Shown one piece after another: positions 18,565 to 26,477 of a DNA stretch of 64,000 bases (position 1 is its first letter; the number at the start of each line of letters is the position of its first letter). The stretch lies in NCBI RefSeq assembly GCF_900187565.1, contig NZ_FYED01000003.1, positions 389,398 to 453,397 on the forward strand, read 5' to 3'. Below the pieces are notes generated by a model that was not told the origin of the DNA, ran no database searches, and saw nothing but the letters and a program-made list of their open reading frames with translations. Source of the DNA: Pseudomonas sp. Irchel 3A7. Lineage in GTDB: Bacteria; Pseudomonadota; Gammaproteobacteria; Pseudomonadales; Pseudomonadaceae. A program made the position numbers and the translations under genes.

Positions 18565-18590
18565 GGTTCAAGCGTTGAGTCGGCAGATCC

Positions 18591-18657
18591 ATTCGCGAGC
18601 AGGCTCGCTCCCACAGGCTGATCTGCGGACCTGTGGAAGCGAGCCTGCTCGCGAAAG
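18591..18657. repeat. REP pair, reversed arrangement, short spacer
   Basis: Left arm TTCGCGAGCAGGCTCGCTCC and right arm GGAAGCGAGCCTGCTCGCG (one change), about 18 bases apart. Confidence 0.8.
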
Positions 18658-18795
18658 CGATCGATCAGGCGAAACTGAAATTCAATAATGGAATATAAAA
18701 ATGAATTTTAAATATTATTAATGAATAAGGCTCCTTGCTAGGATCGCGTCACCGGACGACCGGACATTCAGCGACCCCTAACCTTTGGAGCCTCT

Positions 18796-19344
18796 ATGTC
18801 CGGCACCGACCTTTCCCATCGCAACGACGTGGGCGGATTGTTCCGCGCCCATTACCCCTGGCTTTGCGCGCGCTTACGCCAATACCTGGGAACCGCTGCC
18901 AGTGCCGAAGACATCGCCGCCGAAACCTTCGTGCAGTTGCTCGAAGCACCGCAGCCGGTGTCGATCCGCGAGCCTCGCGCCTTGCTGACCACCATTGCCC
19001 GCCGCTTGATTTATCAACTGTGGCGTCGGCGCGATCTGGAACGCCGACATCTGGATCAACTGCAGCAGGCTGATCAATCTTCAACACCTTCGCCCGAAGA
19101 GCTGGCGCAACTCACCCAGGCGCTGCATGGCCTCGATCGCACGTTGGCGCGTCTGCCCGGCAAGGTCAGGGCGACCTTTCTGTTGTCGCGGGTCGACGGC
19201 CTGACTTACCCGCAAATCGCCGCCGAGCTGGGCATTTCCCTGCGTTCGGTCAGCGCCTACATGACCCGCTCCGAGGCCTTGTGTGCCCGGCACAGCGCCA
19301 ATCAATTGCTCACTCTCAACCCACAGAACAAGAGGTCCGCATGA
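18796..19344 (+). CDS. ECF RNA polymerase sigma factor, FecI-like
   Basis: 182 residues with sigma region 2 (FRAHYPWLCARLRQYLGTAASAEDIAAETFVQLLE, about 17-50) and region 4 (LARLPGKVRATFLLSRVDGLTYPQIAAELGISLRSVSAYM, about 115-155). This is the FecI pattern, usually paired with a FecR anti-sigma and a TonB receptor. Neither is here; instead the stop overlaps (ATGA) the start of a betaine-type binding protein. An AT-rich promoter region (about 18670-18740) precedes it. GGAG precedes ATG 18796. Confidence 0.85.
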   Translation: MSGTDLSHRNDVGGLFRAHYPWLCARLRQYLGTAASAEDIAAETFVQLLEAPQPVSIREPRALLTTIARRLIYQLWRRRDLERRHLDQLQQADQSSTPSPEELAQLTQALHGLDRTLARLPGKVRATFLLSRVDGLTYPQIAAELGISLRSVSAYMTRSEALCARHSANQLLTLNPQNKRSA

Positions 19345-20354
19345 GATCGATCAAAACCCTGCTCGGCAGTTCGCTGCTGGCCCTGAGCCTGATGGCCAAC
19401 CAGGCACCGGCGGCGGAAAAAGCCGCACCCATCCATTTCGGTGACCTCACCTGGGAAAGCGGCAATCTCATCACCGAGATCCTGCGCCTGATCGTGGAGA
19501 AAGGTTACGGCTACCCGACGGACACCTTGCCGGGTAGCACCGTCAGCCTCGAAGCGGCGCTGGCCAAAAACGACATTCAAGTGATCGGTGAGGAGTGGGC
19601 GGGGCGCAGTCCGGCGTGGGTCAAGGCCGCCGCCGAAGGCAAGGTATTCGGCCTGGGCGACACGGTGAAGGGTGCGACCGAAGGTTGGTGGGTACCGGAG
19701 TATGTGATCAAGGGTGACCCGGAACGCGGCATCAAACCGCTGGCGCCGGAACTGAAATCCGTGGCTGACCTGGCCAGGTACAAGGACGTGTTCCGTGACC
19801 CCGAAGACCCCAGCCGTGGACGCTTCCTCAACAGCCCTACCGGCTGGACCTCGGAGATCGTCAACAGCCAGAAACTCAAGGCCTACGACCTGACGCAAAG
19901 CTTCGTCAACTTCCGCACCGGCTCCGGCGCGGCGCTGGATGCCGAGGTGGCATCGTCGATCCGTCGTGGCAAACCGGTGCTGTTCTACTACTGGTCGCCA
20001 ACGCCGCTGCTGGGCCGTTTCAAACTGGTGAAACTCGACGAGCCGCCCTTCGACGCCGAAGCCTGGAAAACCCTGGCCGACGCCAACAACCCGAATCCCA
20101 AAGGCACGCGCTCAATGCCGGCCAGCCTGGCCATCGGCGTGTCTGCGCCGTTCAAGGCGCAGTACCCGGACCTGGTGGCGTTCTTCGAAAAAGTCGACCT
20201 GCCGATCGATCTGCTGAATCAGACCCTGGGGCAGATGAGCGAAAAACGACAGAAGCCCCGTGAAGTGGCCGAAGCGTTTTTGCGTGAGCAGCCGCAGGTG
20301 TGGAAGGACTGGGTGCCGGGTGAGGTGGCGAACCGGGTCAGGGCAAGTCTGTGA
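19341..20354 (+). CDS. Glycine betaine/ProX-type ABC substrate-binding protein
   Basis: A 337-residue secreted protein. The signal peptide MRSIKTLLGSSLLALSLMANQAPAAE is cut at about residue 25. The mature OpuAC-like domain starts IHFGDLTWESGNLITEILRLIVE. Aromatic residues likely to cage a quaternary amine are frequent (GWWVPEY, FYYWSPTPLLG). No permease or ATPase gene is adjacent. The ATG overlaps the sigma factor stop by four bases, so translation is probably coupled. The ligand could be a betaine, choline or related cation. Confidence 0.85.
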   Translation: MRSIKTLLGSSLLALSLMANQAPAAEKAAPIHFGDLTWESGNLITEILRLIVEKGYGYPTDTLPGSTVSLEAALAKNDIQVIGEEWAGRSPAWVKAAAEGKVFGLGDTVKGATEGWWVPEYVIKGDPERGIKPLAPELKSVADLARYKDVFRDPEDPSRGRFLNSPTGWTSEIVNSQKLKAYDLTQSFVNFRTGSGAALDAEVASSIRRGKPVLFYYWSPTPLLGRFKLVKLDEPPFDAEAWKTLADANNPNPKGTRSMPASLAIGVSAPFKAQYPDLVAFFEKVDLPIDLLNQTLGQMSEKRQKPREVAEAFLREQPQVWKDWVPGEVANRVRASL

Positions 20355-20496
20355 GCCGTTTTCTCCCGGGGACACGTAACCGCGCCGACCGTCGGGTCTG
20401 TTATTTCTGACAGTAGACAGGCAATCGCGGCTGAATCGACTCTGTTCCCTGCAAACGCATGAATTAGTCAGTGCTTACAGGGAGCGGAGTTTTTTC

Positions 20497-21156
20497 ATGA
20501 ACACCAAATGGTTCGTTGGAGTCGCGGCACTGTGTGTCGGCATCGGCGCACTGTTTTTTTCTGCAAAGAATGTGTCGGTCACGCGTATTCCCTACACGTT
20601 GTTTGAGCCCGACATGACGGCAGAGCAAAAAGCCGAGGTGCAGCAGCAGATTGATCGGCAGCTGCGGCGCAAAGCGGGGGGCAAACAAGTCAGTTTCACA
20701 CAAGTGGTCTATCACAATGGTTCCATCGTGCTGACGTTCCCTGTCCCCGGCGACACGAGGCGTTCCGATAGTACCTGCGATTACGGCTATTTTTGTGTCT
20801 GGAGCGACCCGGACTACTCGGGCACAAAACTGTCGCTGCTCAGCACGCCGAAAAATCATTTCGTCAACTTGTCCGACTTCGGCATGAACGGGCAGGTCTC
20901 GTCCTGGCAGCATCACAACAAAATCCACACGGTCAAAGTGTTTGGAGTGGATGGGCCTGATGCCAAAGGCAACATGATGATGAGCAATCTCAAGGAAGTT
21001 GGATTGGGCAAGGGTTGCTGCCCATTCAGTATTCCCGAGCAGGTCAGCCCAACGGGGGCCTGGACTGAAATTTATGCTCAAAACCGACTGGTCGAACATA
21101 ACGACCGAATGGTGAGCATTGCGCTTGGGCCTATGTTCTTCTTGTTTGCCCAGTAA
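20497..21156 (+). CDS. Secreted/anchored protein with peptidase-inhibitor I36-like (crystallin-fold) domain
   Basis: 219 residues. The N-terminal hydrophobic segment (FVGVAALCVGIGALFFSA) is a signal or anchor. Residues about 88-140 read CDYGYFCVWSDPDYSG, then a Leu/Asn strand and FGMNGQVSSWQHHNKIHTV. That matches the Cys-x-x-Gly-x-x-Cys-x-W-x-x-x-x-F/Y-x-G pattern of I36/beta-gamma-crystallin inhibitors. A second Cys pair (GCCPF) is near residue 170. A 142-base gap separates it from the binding protein. Target and role unknown. Confidence 0.6.
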   Translation: MNTKWFVGVAALCVGIGALFFSAKNVSVTRIPYTLFEPDMTAEQKAEVQQQIDRQLRRKAGGKQVSFTQVVYHNGSIVLTFPVPGDTRRSDSTCDYGYFCVWSDPDYSGTKLSLLSTPKNHFVNLSDFGMNGQVSSWQHHNKIHTVKVFGVDGPDAKGNMMMSNLKEVGLGKGCCPFSIPEQVSPTGAWTEIYAQNRLVEHNDRMVSIALGPMFFLFAQ

Positions 21157-21593
21157 AAAATCCCCCCACTGCGGGTCCGCGTCTTGTGACGCTGAACCGA
21201 TTTTGTCCCGGATAGTGGCCGACTAGTGGCCTTGCGCGGCCCTGATGCCTGTCTATGCTGAGGCGTAACTAACTATGTCGGTCGCAATCTGATGCTTGGG
21301 ATTGAGACCCAAGAGTGCGCAAGCCAAGGCACCGTCACGGGTTGAGAGGGAGCGGTTCGGTAAATGGATTTTGCTTATGAGCATGTTAGGGCTGCCCGGC
21401 TCCGGGCTATCAAGAGAAGGATGTCTTGATGAGGAAGTCGCACCAGGGACCCTCCGATTCAACATCAAATAATTACCTGACAAGTCCTTCCTGTTTGGAG
21501 GGGCGCGCGTACCTGTTCCGAGGAACGTAGTGGTGAGTGTGAAAGATCCGTTGCTTTCATTAATCAAAAGACCGCGCTTAGGGTGATACGACC
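21157..21593 (+). other. Gap upstream of the chemoreceptor gene; hairpins but no gene recognised
   Basis: A 437-base stretch of lower G+C. It contains a small hairpin (CTTGGG / CCCAAG, about 21295-21313) and several short G/C-rich stems (for example GCCCGG-CTCC-GGGC near 21390). No convincing start codon/ribosome-site pair, REP arm or known riboswitch signature was recognised. It could be a long leader or hold a small RNA. Confidence 0.35.
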
Positions 21594-22913
21594 ATGTTTA
21601 ACCTGCATAACAAGGCTGACCTGCTGGAAATCGAACGTTTCAGTTGTGCGCTGACCGAAGCCAATGCCAAGTTGGCCGCGGTCAGTAGTTCAATGGCGAT
21701 GATTGAATTCACACCCGACGGCATCGTGCTGGATGCCAACGAACATTTCTGCAGGGCCATGGGTTACAACGTCGAAGACGTACGCGGCAAGCATCACCGG
21801 ATATTCTGTGAAGAGGCGTTTTACCGCAGCGAGCAATACGCCAAGTTGTGGCGTGATCTGGCGCGCGGCGAAGCGGTCAGCGGCACTTTTTTGCGCTTGA
21901 ACAAGAGCGGCAAGGAAATCTGGCTCGAAGCCAGCTATATGCCTGTGTATGGCCCTGATCGTCAGGTGCGCAGTGTGATCAAGGTGGCCACGGACATCAC
22001 CGACAGGGTCAACAAGGAACACGAAAACCAAAGCATGCTGGCGGCGATCGGCCGTTCCATGGCGGTGATCGAATTCACCCCGGACGGCAGGGTGATCACG
22101 GCCAACGAAAACTTCCTCAAGACCATGCACTACTCGCTCAACGAAGTCATCGGTCAGCACCACAGCCTGTTCTGTCACCGTGCCGAGGCCGAGTCGTCGG
22201 CTTACAAGGCGTTCTGGGCGTCACTCAATCGCGGCGAATATCACTCGCACCGTTTCGAACGCAAAGACAAATACGGTCATACCGTTTTTCTGGAAGCGTC
22301 CTACAACCCGTTGTTCGATGCCAAGGGGCGGCTGTACAAAGTGGTGAAATTCGCCAGCGATATCACCAGCCAAATGACCACCCTGCAAACCGCTGCGGAA
22401 TCGGCCCACAGCACTTCGGTGCAAAACGACGTCTGCGCGCGCAAAGGCTCCGAGGTGGTGCAGCAAACGGTGCAGATCATCCAGGACATATCCAGGGACT
22501 TGAACGAAGCGGCACTGAGCATCGATGCGGTGAGCAAGCAGTCCGACATCATCGGCACCATCGTGCAGACCATCCGCGGCATCGCCGATCAGACCAACCT
22601 GCTGGCGCTCAACGCCGCCATCGAAGCCGCCCGCGCCGGGGAACATGGGCGCGGGTTTGCGGTGGTGGCCGATGAAGTGCGCAGCCTCGCCGCGCGCACC
22701 AGCCAGGCGACGGTGGAGATTGTCGATGTGGTGCGCAAGAACCACGATTTATCCGTGAGTGCGGTGTCGAGCATGCAATCGAGCCTGAGTCGAACCGGGC
22801 TCGGAGTGGAGTTGGCGAACGAGGCGGGGGAGGTGATTCTGGAGATCCAGCAAGGGTCGCGGCATGTGGTGGATGCGATCAGCCAGTTCAACTCGACCTT
22901 GCAATTGAACTGA
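21594..22913 (+). CDS. Cytoplasmic PAS-PAS chemoreceptor, BdlA-like
   Basis: 439 residues: PAS 1 (about 28-140, [21 protein letters not shown]), PAS 2 (about 150-262, [21 protein letters not shown]) and a methyl-accepting signalling domain with the hairpin tip [21 protein letters not shown] followed by [15 protein letters not shown]. No membrane segment or HAMP is seen, so it is soluble. P. aeruginosa BdlA has this architecture and controls biofilm dispersion. Orthology is plausible but not proven, since pseudomonads have several such receptors. No CheW/CheA genes are nearby. Confidence 0.85.
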   Translation: MFNLHNKADLLEIERFSCALTEANAKLAAVSSSMAMIEFTPDGIVLDANEHFCRAMGYNVEDVRGKHHRIFCEEAFYRSEQYAKLWRDLARGEAVSGTFLRLNKSGKEIWLEASYMPVYGPDRQVRSVIKVATDITDRVNKEHENQSMLAAIGRSMAVIEFTPDGRVITANENFLKTMHYSLNEVIGQHHSLFCHRAEAESSAYKAFWASLNRGEYHSHRFERKDKYGHTVFLEASYNPLFDAKGRLYKVVKFASDITSQMTTLQTAAESAHSTSVQNDVCARKGSEVVQQTVQIIQDISRDLNEAALSIDAVSKQSDIIGTIVQTIRGIADQTNLLALNAAIEAARAGEHGRGFAVVADEVRSLAARTSQATVEIVDVVRKNHDLSVSAVSSMQSSLSRTGLGVELANEAGEVILEIQQGSRHVVDAISQFNSTLQLN

Positions 22914-22928
22914 ACGTCGCTCAGAGCC

Positions 22929-23020
22929 TGTGGGAGCGAGCCTGCTCGCGAAGAGGGCGTGTCAATCAATGTTGATGTTGATTGATGTACCGCATTCGCG
23001 AGCAGGCTCGCTCCCACAAG
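22929..23020. repeat. REPIN (paired REP)
   Basis: Inverted GGGAGCGAGCCTGCTCGCG pair with about 45 bases between the arms, between convergent genes. Confidence 0.88.
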
Positions 23021-23038
23021 GGTAGATGGGCATTGTCG

Positions 23039-23599
23039 TTAGAGCGAAGCCAGGAATTTATCCACCACCTGAGCCTTGTTCTGATTGTCGTCCTTTTGCT
23101 CTTTCTCGGCCTGCGCCATTTCTCGCTTGTCTTCCATGCGCTGGGCGATTTCTTCACCCACGGCTTTCTGCTTCTCCGGCGGCATCTGTTCAACTTCTTC
23201 CGCCGTCAGGCCCATCTCCTCCAGAATCGCATCGCGCATGCGCTGTTCCGGGGTTTTACTCATGTAGTCCTTGAATTCGGAAGTGGCCGAGCCTTCCTTG
23301 AATTTGTTGATGACGTCGTCAGGCAGCTTCATTTCGGACATTTGCAGGCCTACGCGGGTTTTGGCGAACGCCTCATCGACGTTGTCGCTGATCCGCGTGG
23401 CTTCGCTGACCTGTTGCGTGGCCTGTTGAGTCGCGGATTCCTGAACCTGGGTACTGGTTTGCGCGGCTTGCGCCTGCACATTGTTTTGCAGGGCCTGGGC
23501 CATGGCGCCTTGCAGCCCGGCGGCGGCTTCGGCGGTCGGATCTTCACCCGCACGTTTGGAAAGCGGAATGACGTGGTTTGTTATTGCACTGACCAACAT
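23039..23599 (-). CDS. Conserved hypothetical Gln/Ala-rich helical protein, 186 aa
   Basis: The N-terminal half is low-complexity and Gln/Ala/Thr rich (QNNVQAQAAQTSTQVQESAT). The C-terminal half is charged and probably helical (FKDYMSKTPEQRMRDAILEEMGLTAEEVEQMPPEKQKAVGEEIAQRM). No signal peptide or membrane segment. Proteins of this type are widespread in pseudomonads without a role. AAGG precedes ATG 23599. It is alone on its strand, with REP DNA downstream. Confidence 0.72.
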   Translation of the reverse strand: MLVSAITNHVIPLSKRAGEDPTAEAAAGLQGAMAQALQNNVQAQAAQTSTQVQESATQQATQQVSEATRISDNVDEAFAKTRVGLQMSEMKLPDDVINKFKEGSATSEFKDYMSKTPEQRMRDAILEEMGLTAEEVEQMPPEKQKAVGEEIAQRMEDKREMAQAEKEQKDDNQNKAQVVDKFLASL

Positions 23600-23767
23600 G
23601 ATGAATTGCCTTGTAGGTGGTTGTGGTGCAGTGCTTTGAGCAAATACTGTGCCTGTAAAGATAAGTCCTTATAAATCAGTGTCTTAACTTAAAATTGACG
23701 GATGTTCAGCTGAAAAGAAGGCAAACGTTTGCCGACGAGCGGCAACGGTTGTAAGTCTCGCGTCGGG

Positions 23768-24406
23768 TCAGGGCAGGCCATTGCAGCAATGCTTGAGAAA
23801 ACCGGGTCGTGGCGCCAGGCGCTTGAAATACTCATCAATGCCAGGGAAGTCTGGGCGGGCGATGGGGGTCATCAACCAACGGTTGACGGACAGGCCGATG
23901 ACGATGTCGGCCAGGGAAAATTTGTCCCCGGCGACATACGCCTGGGTGGTCGCAAGTTGATGTTCGAGGATGCCCATTTTCTGGTTCCAGCCACGCACGC
24001 CGACTTCCACGCGATGCGGGTCCTGGTACTCAGGATCCTTGCGCACCAATGCCATGAACGCGTAGCTCCAGGACGAATTGAGATCGGTGGCCTGCCAATC
24101 CATCCACTGCTCCACCCGCGCGCGGGCGGCCGGTTCGGTGGGCAGCAGTTCGTTGTGATGATGGTGGTGTTTGCCGGCCAGGTAGCGGCAAATGGTGTTG
24201 GATTCCCAGAGCGGACCGTTCTCATCAATGATCACCGGCACTTGCGCGTTGGGATTGAACCGCAGGAATTCCGGACTGTGGGTCGAACCAAATCCGCTGC
24301 CCCAATCCTCGCGTTCATAGCTCAGGCCGAGTTCCTCACAGGTCCACAAGACCTTGCGGACGTTGATTGACGAGGCTTTGCCGAGAATCTTCAGTGCATG
24401 CTCCAT
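23768..24406 (-). CDS. Glutathione S-transferase family protein
   Basis: 212 residues from ATG 24406 (GGAG at good spacing); a longer upstream frame reading into REP DNA is rejected. The N-terminal thioredoxin-like domain begins LKILGKASSINVRKVLWTCEELGLSYE. Glutathione would be activated by the Ser/Asn of SSINVRK. The motif VPVIIDENGPLWESNTICRYLA includes the cis-Pro and the ES glutathione contact. The helical C-terminal domain has FSLADIVIGLSVNRW (N-capping box). A run of five His occurs in GKHHHHHNELLP. Substrate unknown. Confidence 0.9.
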   Translation of the reverse strand: MEHALKILGKASSINVRKVLWTCEELGLSYEREDWGSGFGSTHSPEFLRFNPNAQVPVIIDENGPLWESNTICRYLAGKHHHHHNELLPTEPAARARVEQWMDWQATDLNSSWSYAFMALVRKDPEYQDPHRVEVGVRGWNQKMGILEHQLATTQAYVAGDKFSLADIVIGLSVNRWLMTPIARPDFPGIDEYFKRLAPRPGFLKHCCNGLP

Positions 24407-24492
24407 GGGGCGACTCCGTTGGCGAATCGAAAATTCGCGACACCAGTGGGCGACATTCGTTGTTCTAAAAAGGTTAGTTGAAATACCGCTCC

Positions 24493-24601
24493 TGTGGCGA
24501 GCGAGCTTGCTCGCGTTGGGCTGCGAAGCAGTCCCCAATAGTCAAGTCAGTCAGGATTGGGGCCGCTGCGCGACCTGGCGGGAGCAAGCTCCCTCGCCAC
24601 A
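24493..24601. repeat. REP-type element, TGTGGCGA class (imperfect)
   Basis: The left arm starts TGTGGCGAGCGAGCTTGCTC and the right arm ends GGGAGCAAGCTCCCTCGCCA. Inner arms CTGCGAAGCAGTCCCC and GGGGCCGCTGCGCGAC pair imperfectly. It is a relative of 129-221 and 46840-46987. Confidence 0.7.
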
Positions 24602-24615
24602 AAAGCGGTGGCTGT

Positions 24616-25647
24616 TCAGGTGCTTTCGCGCACTTTCAACTCAAACCCCATGTCCTGCACCGGCTTGGCCACGGTGTTGCCAGCCATCAACGTCAGCATC
24701 TGCTCCGCCGCGCGGCGGCCGATGGCTTCGCGTGGGGTGCTGATGCTGCTCAGGCGCGGGACCATGTGCGCCGAAGCGGGCAGGTCGTTGAAGCCCAGAA
24801 TCGCCACCTGCTCGGGGATCTTGATGCCGCAGCGCATGGCTTCGAGCAGTGCGCCCTGGGCCAAGTCGTCGTTGCCGAAGAAGATTGCATCGACATCGGG
24901 ATGACTGGCGATCATCTGCAAAAACAACTCGCCGCCCAGGCCGACCGAGGACGGGCGCGGGGTCAGCACTTCCAGCGCAGGGTCATACAGACCGGCCTTT
25001 TGCAGGGCTCGGCGGAAACCTTCGCCCCGCAGCAGCGTACGCTGATCGAGTTGCGCGCCGATGTAGGCCAGGCGCTTGCGGCCACGGGACAGCAAATGTC
25101 CGGCGGCGGTTTCGCCGGCGGCCAGTTGCGAAAAACCGACGCAATTGAGGCCGGCGGCGCTGTCCAGCTCCATCATGTACACGCAGGGGATGTTGCTCGC
25201 TTCGATCATCCGTCGCGAACTTTCAGTGCGGTCGAAACCGGTGAGCAGCAAGCCACGGGGCTGATAGGCCATGTAGTTGCGCAGCAGGTTTTCTTCTTCG
25301 TCGCGGGAATAGTGGAAGTTGCCGATCAGTACTTCGAAGCCCTTGGGCCGCAAAACCTGATGAATGGCTTCCAGGGTGTCGATGAACAACAGGTTGGACA
25401 GCGACGGCACCAAAACCACCACCGAATGGCTCTGGGCCGAGGCCAGGGCGCGGGCCGCGGAGTTGACCACATAGTTGAGCTCAAGCGCCGCGTTCTGCAC
25501 CTTTTCCACCAGTTCCGTGGCCACGGTGCTGACGCCGCGCAAGGCGCGGGACGCGGTGATCGGGCTGACACCGGCCAGGCGCGCGACTTCGTTCAGGGTA
25601 GGGCGGCCAGTGGTGCGGGTATTTTTATCGTTCTTGGTTGAAGTCAT
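24616..25647 (-). CDS. gntR: GntR, LacI-family repressor of gluconate genes
   Basis: 343 residues: a LacI-type helix-turn-helix at the N-terminus (PTLNEVARLAGVSPITASRALRG, about 17-40) with hinge, then a periplasmic-binding-protein-like effector domain. It is divergent from gntK-gntT. Copies of the TAGCGCT operator lie at its own promoter and before both gnt genes. The known Pseudomonas GntR is released by gluconate or 6-phosphogluconate. The ATG at 25647 (MTSTKND) is preferred; a TTG at 25665 would add six residues. Confidence 0.92.
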   Translation of the reverse strand: MTSTKNDKNTRTTGRPTLNEVARLAGVSPITASRALRGVSTVATELVEKVQNAALELNYVVNSAARALASAQSHSVVVLVPSLSNLLFIDTLEAIHQVLRPKGFEVLIGNFHYSRDEEENLLRNYMAYQPRGLLLTGFDRTESSRRMIEASNIPCVYMMELDSAAGLNCVGFSQLAAGETAAGHLLSRGRKRLAYIGAQLDQRTLLRGEGFRRALQKAGLYDPALEVLTPRPSSVGLGGELFLQMIASHPDVDAIFFGNDDLAQGALLEAMRCGIKIPEQVAILGFNDLPASAHMVPRLSSISTPREAIGRRAAEQMLTLMAGNTVAKPVQDMGFELKVREST

Positions 25648-25675
25648 CGATGGCTTGCCAAACAAAATTCAAGGC

Positions 25676-25689
25676 ACTAAGGTAGCGCT
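25676..25689. promoter_or_regulatory. GntR operator 1
   Basis: Exact match to the reported P. aeruginosa GntR consensus AC-N-AAG-N-TAGCGCT, 29 bases upstream of the gntR start. It is suited to autoregulation. Confidence 0.8.
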
Positions 25690-25826
25690 GTCTCGATGCA
25701 GCTGCAAATGCGTGAGCGGGGGTTCGCCTGATCCTCGCTTTTTGGCGTTGGGAACAACATGCTGCAACCCACAAAAATGACAAGAAGGCGTCGGCAACTT
25801 CTGCTTTTGGTCCAGTGTCATAGCTG

Positions 25827-25840
25827 TCAAAGGTAGCGCT
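25827..25840. promoter_or_regulatory. GntR operator 2
   Basis: Reads TC-A-AAG-G-TAGCGCT, one mismatch to the GntR consensus, 22 bases before the gntK start. With operator 1 it brackets the intergenic region (about 150 bases apart), which could allow looping. Confidence 0.75.
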
Positions 25841-25861
25841 GTCTGCGCGCTGAGGTGTTAC

Positions 25862-26395
25862 ATGAATCATCCCATCACCGCCCTGGTCATCATGGGCGTT
25901 GCCGGTTGCGGCAAGACGTGCGTCAGCGAGGCCTTGTGCCAGCTCAGCGGCGCCACTGCCATTGAAGGCGACTCTTTCCACCCTGCCGCCAATATCGAAA
26001 AGATGAGCGCGGGTATCCCCCTGAACGATGAAGACCGTGCCGGCTGGCTCGACAGCCTGTGCGATGAACTGCGCCGTGTCGACGCCCTGGGCCAGCGCCC
26101 GGTGCTGACCTGTTCGGCGCTCAAGCACATTTATCGCGAACGCTTGCGCAGTGCCTTGCCAGGCCTGGGCTTCGTGTTCCTTGAACTGACCCCCGAAGTT
26201 GCCGCCGACCGCGTATCGCATCGCCCCGGCCACTTCATGCCGTCGACCCTGATCGACAGCCAGTTCGCCACCCTCGAATCTCCCGTCGGCGAGGCGTTGA
26301 CCCTGGCCCTCGATGCCTCGAACCACAGCGTCGATGAGCTGGCTGTTCAGGCCCACCACTGGTGGCTCGAGCATGGCCTGAAACGCGTCGGTTAA
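25862..26395 (+). CDS. gntK: Gluconokinase
   Basis: A 177-residue P-loop kinase that phosphorylates gluconate to 6-phosphogluconate, an entry to the Entner-Doudoroff pathway bypassing zwf. The Walker A motif GVAGCGKT is at residues 12-19. The gluconate-binding segment IEGDSFHPAANIEKMSAGIPLNDEDRAGWL (about 36-65) and SALKHIYRERLR are typical of GntK. AGGTG precedes ATG 25862. It is followed by gntT with its own GntR operator. Confidence 0.95.
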   Translation: MNHPITALVIMGVAGCGKTCVSEALCQLSGATAIEGDSFHPAANIEKMSAGIPLNDEDRAGWLDSLCDELRRVDALGQRPVLTCSALKHIYRERLRSALPGLGFVFLELTPEVAADRVSHRPGHFMPSTLIDSQFATLESPVGEALTLALDASNHSVDELAVQAHHWWLEHGLKRVG

Positions 26396-26404
26396 TTTTT
26401 GCTT

Positions 26405-26418
26405 ACAGAGATAGCGCT
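26405..26418. promoter_or_regulatory. GntR operator 3
   Basis: Reads AC-A-GAG-A-TAGCGCT, one mismatch in the AAG block, 60 bases before gntT. This suggests that gntT also has its own GntR-controlled promoter. Confidence 0.7.
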
Positions 26419-26477
26419 GTCCTTATGGCATTCGCATTACCCGCTTTAATAACAACAACAACCAGGAGACACCCCTA

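Noticed and set aside
21253..21567. Minus-strand frame in the gap before the chemoreceptor
   Set aside because: Low-complexity Ser/Pro/Leu composition, no ribosome site and no recognisable family.
24407..24538. N-terminal extension of the glutathione transferase
   Set aside because: The added 44 residues are encoded partly by REP DNA, and a good ribosome site exists at the internal ATG 24406.
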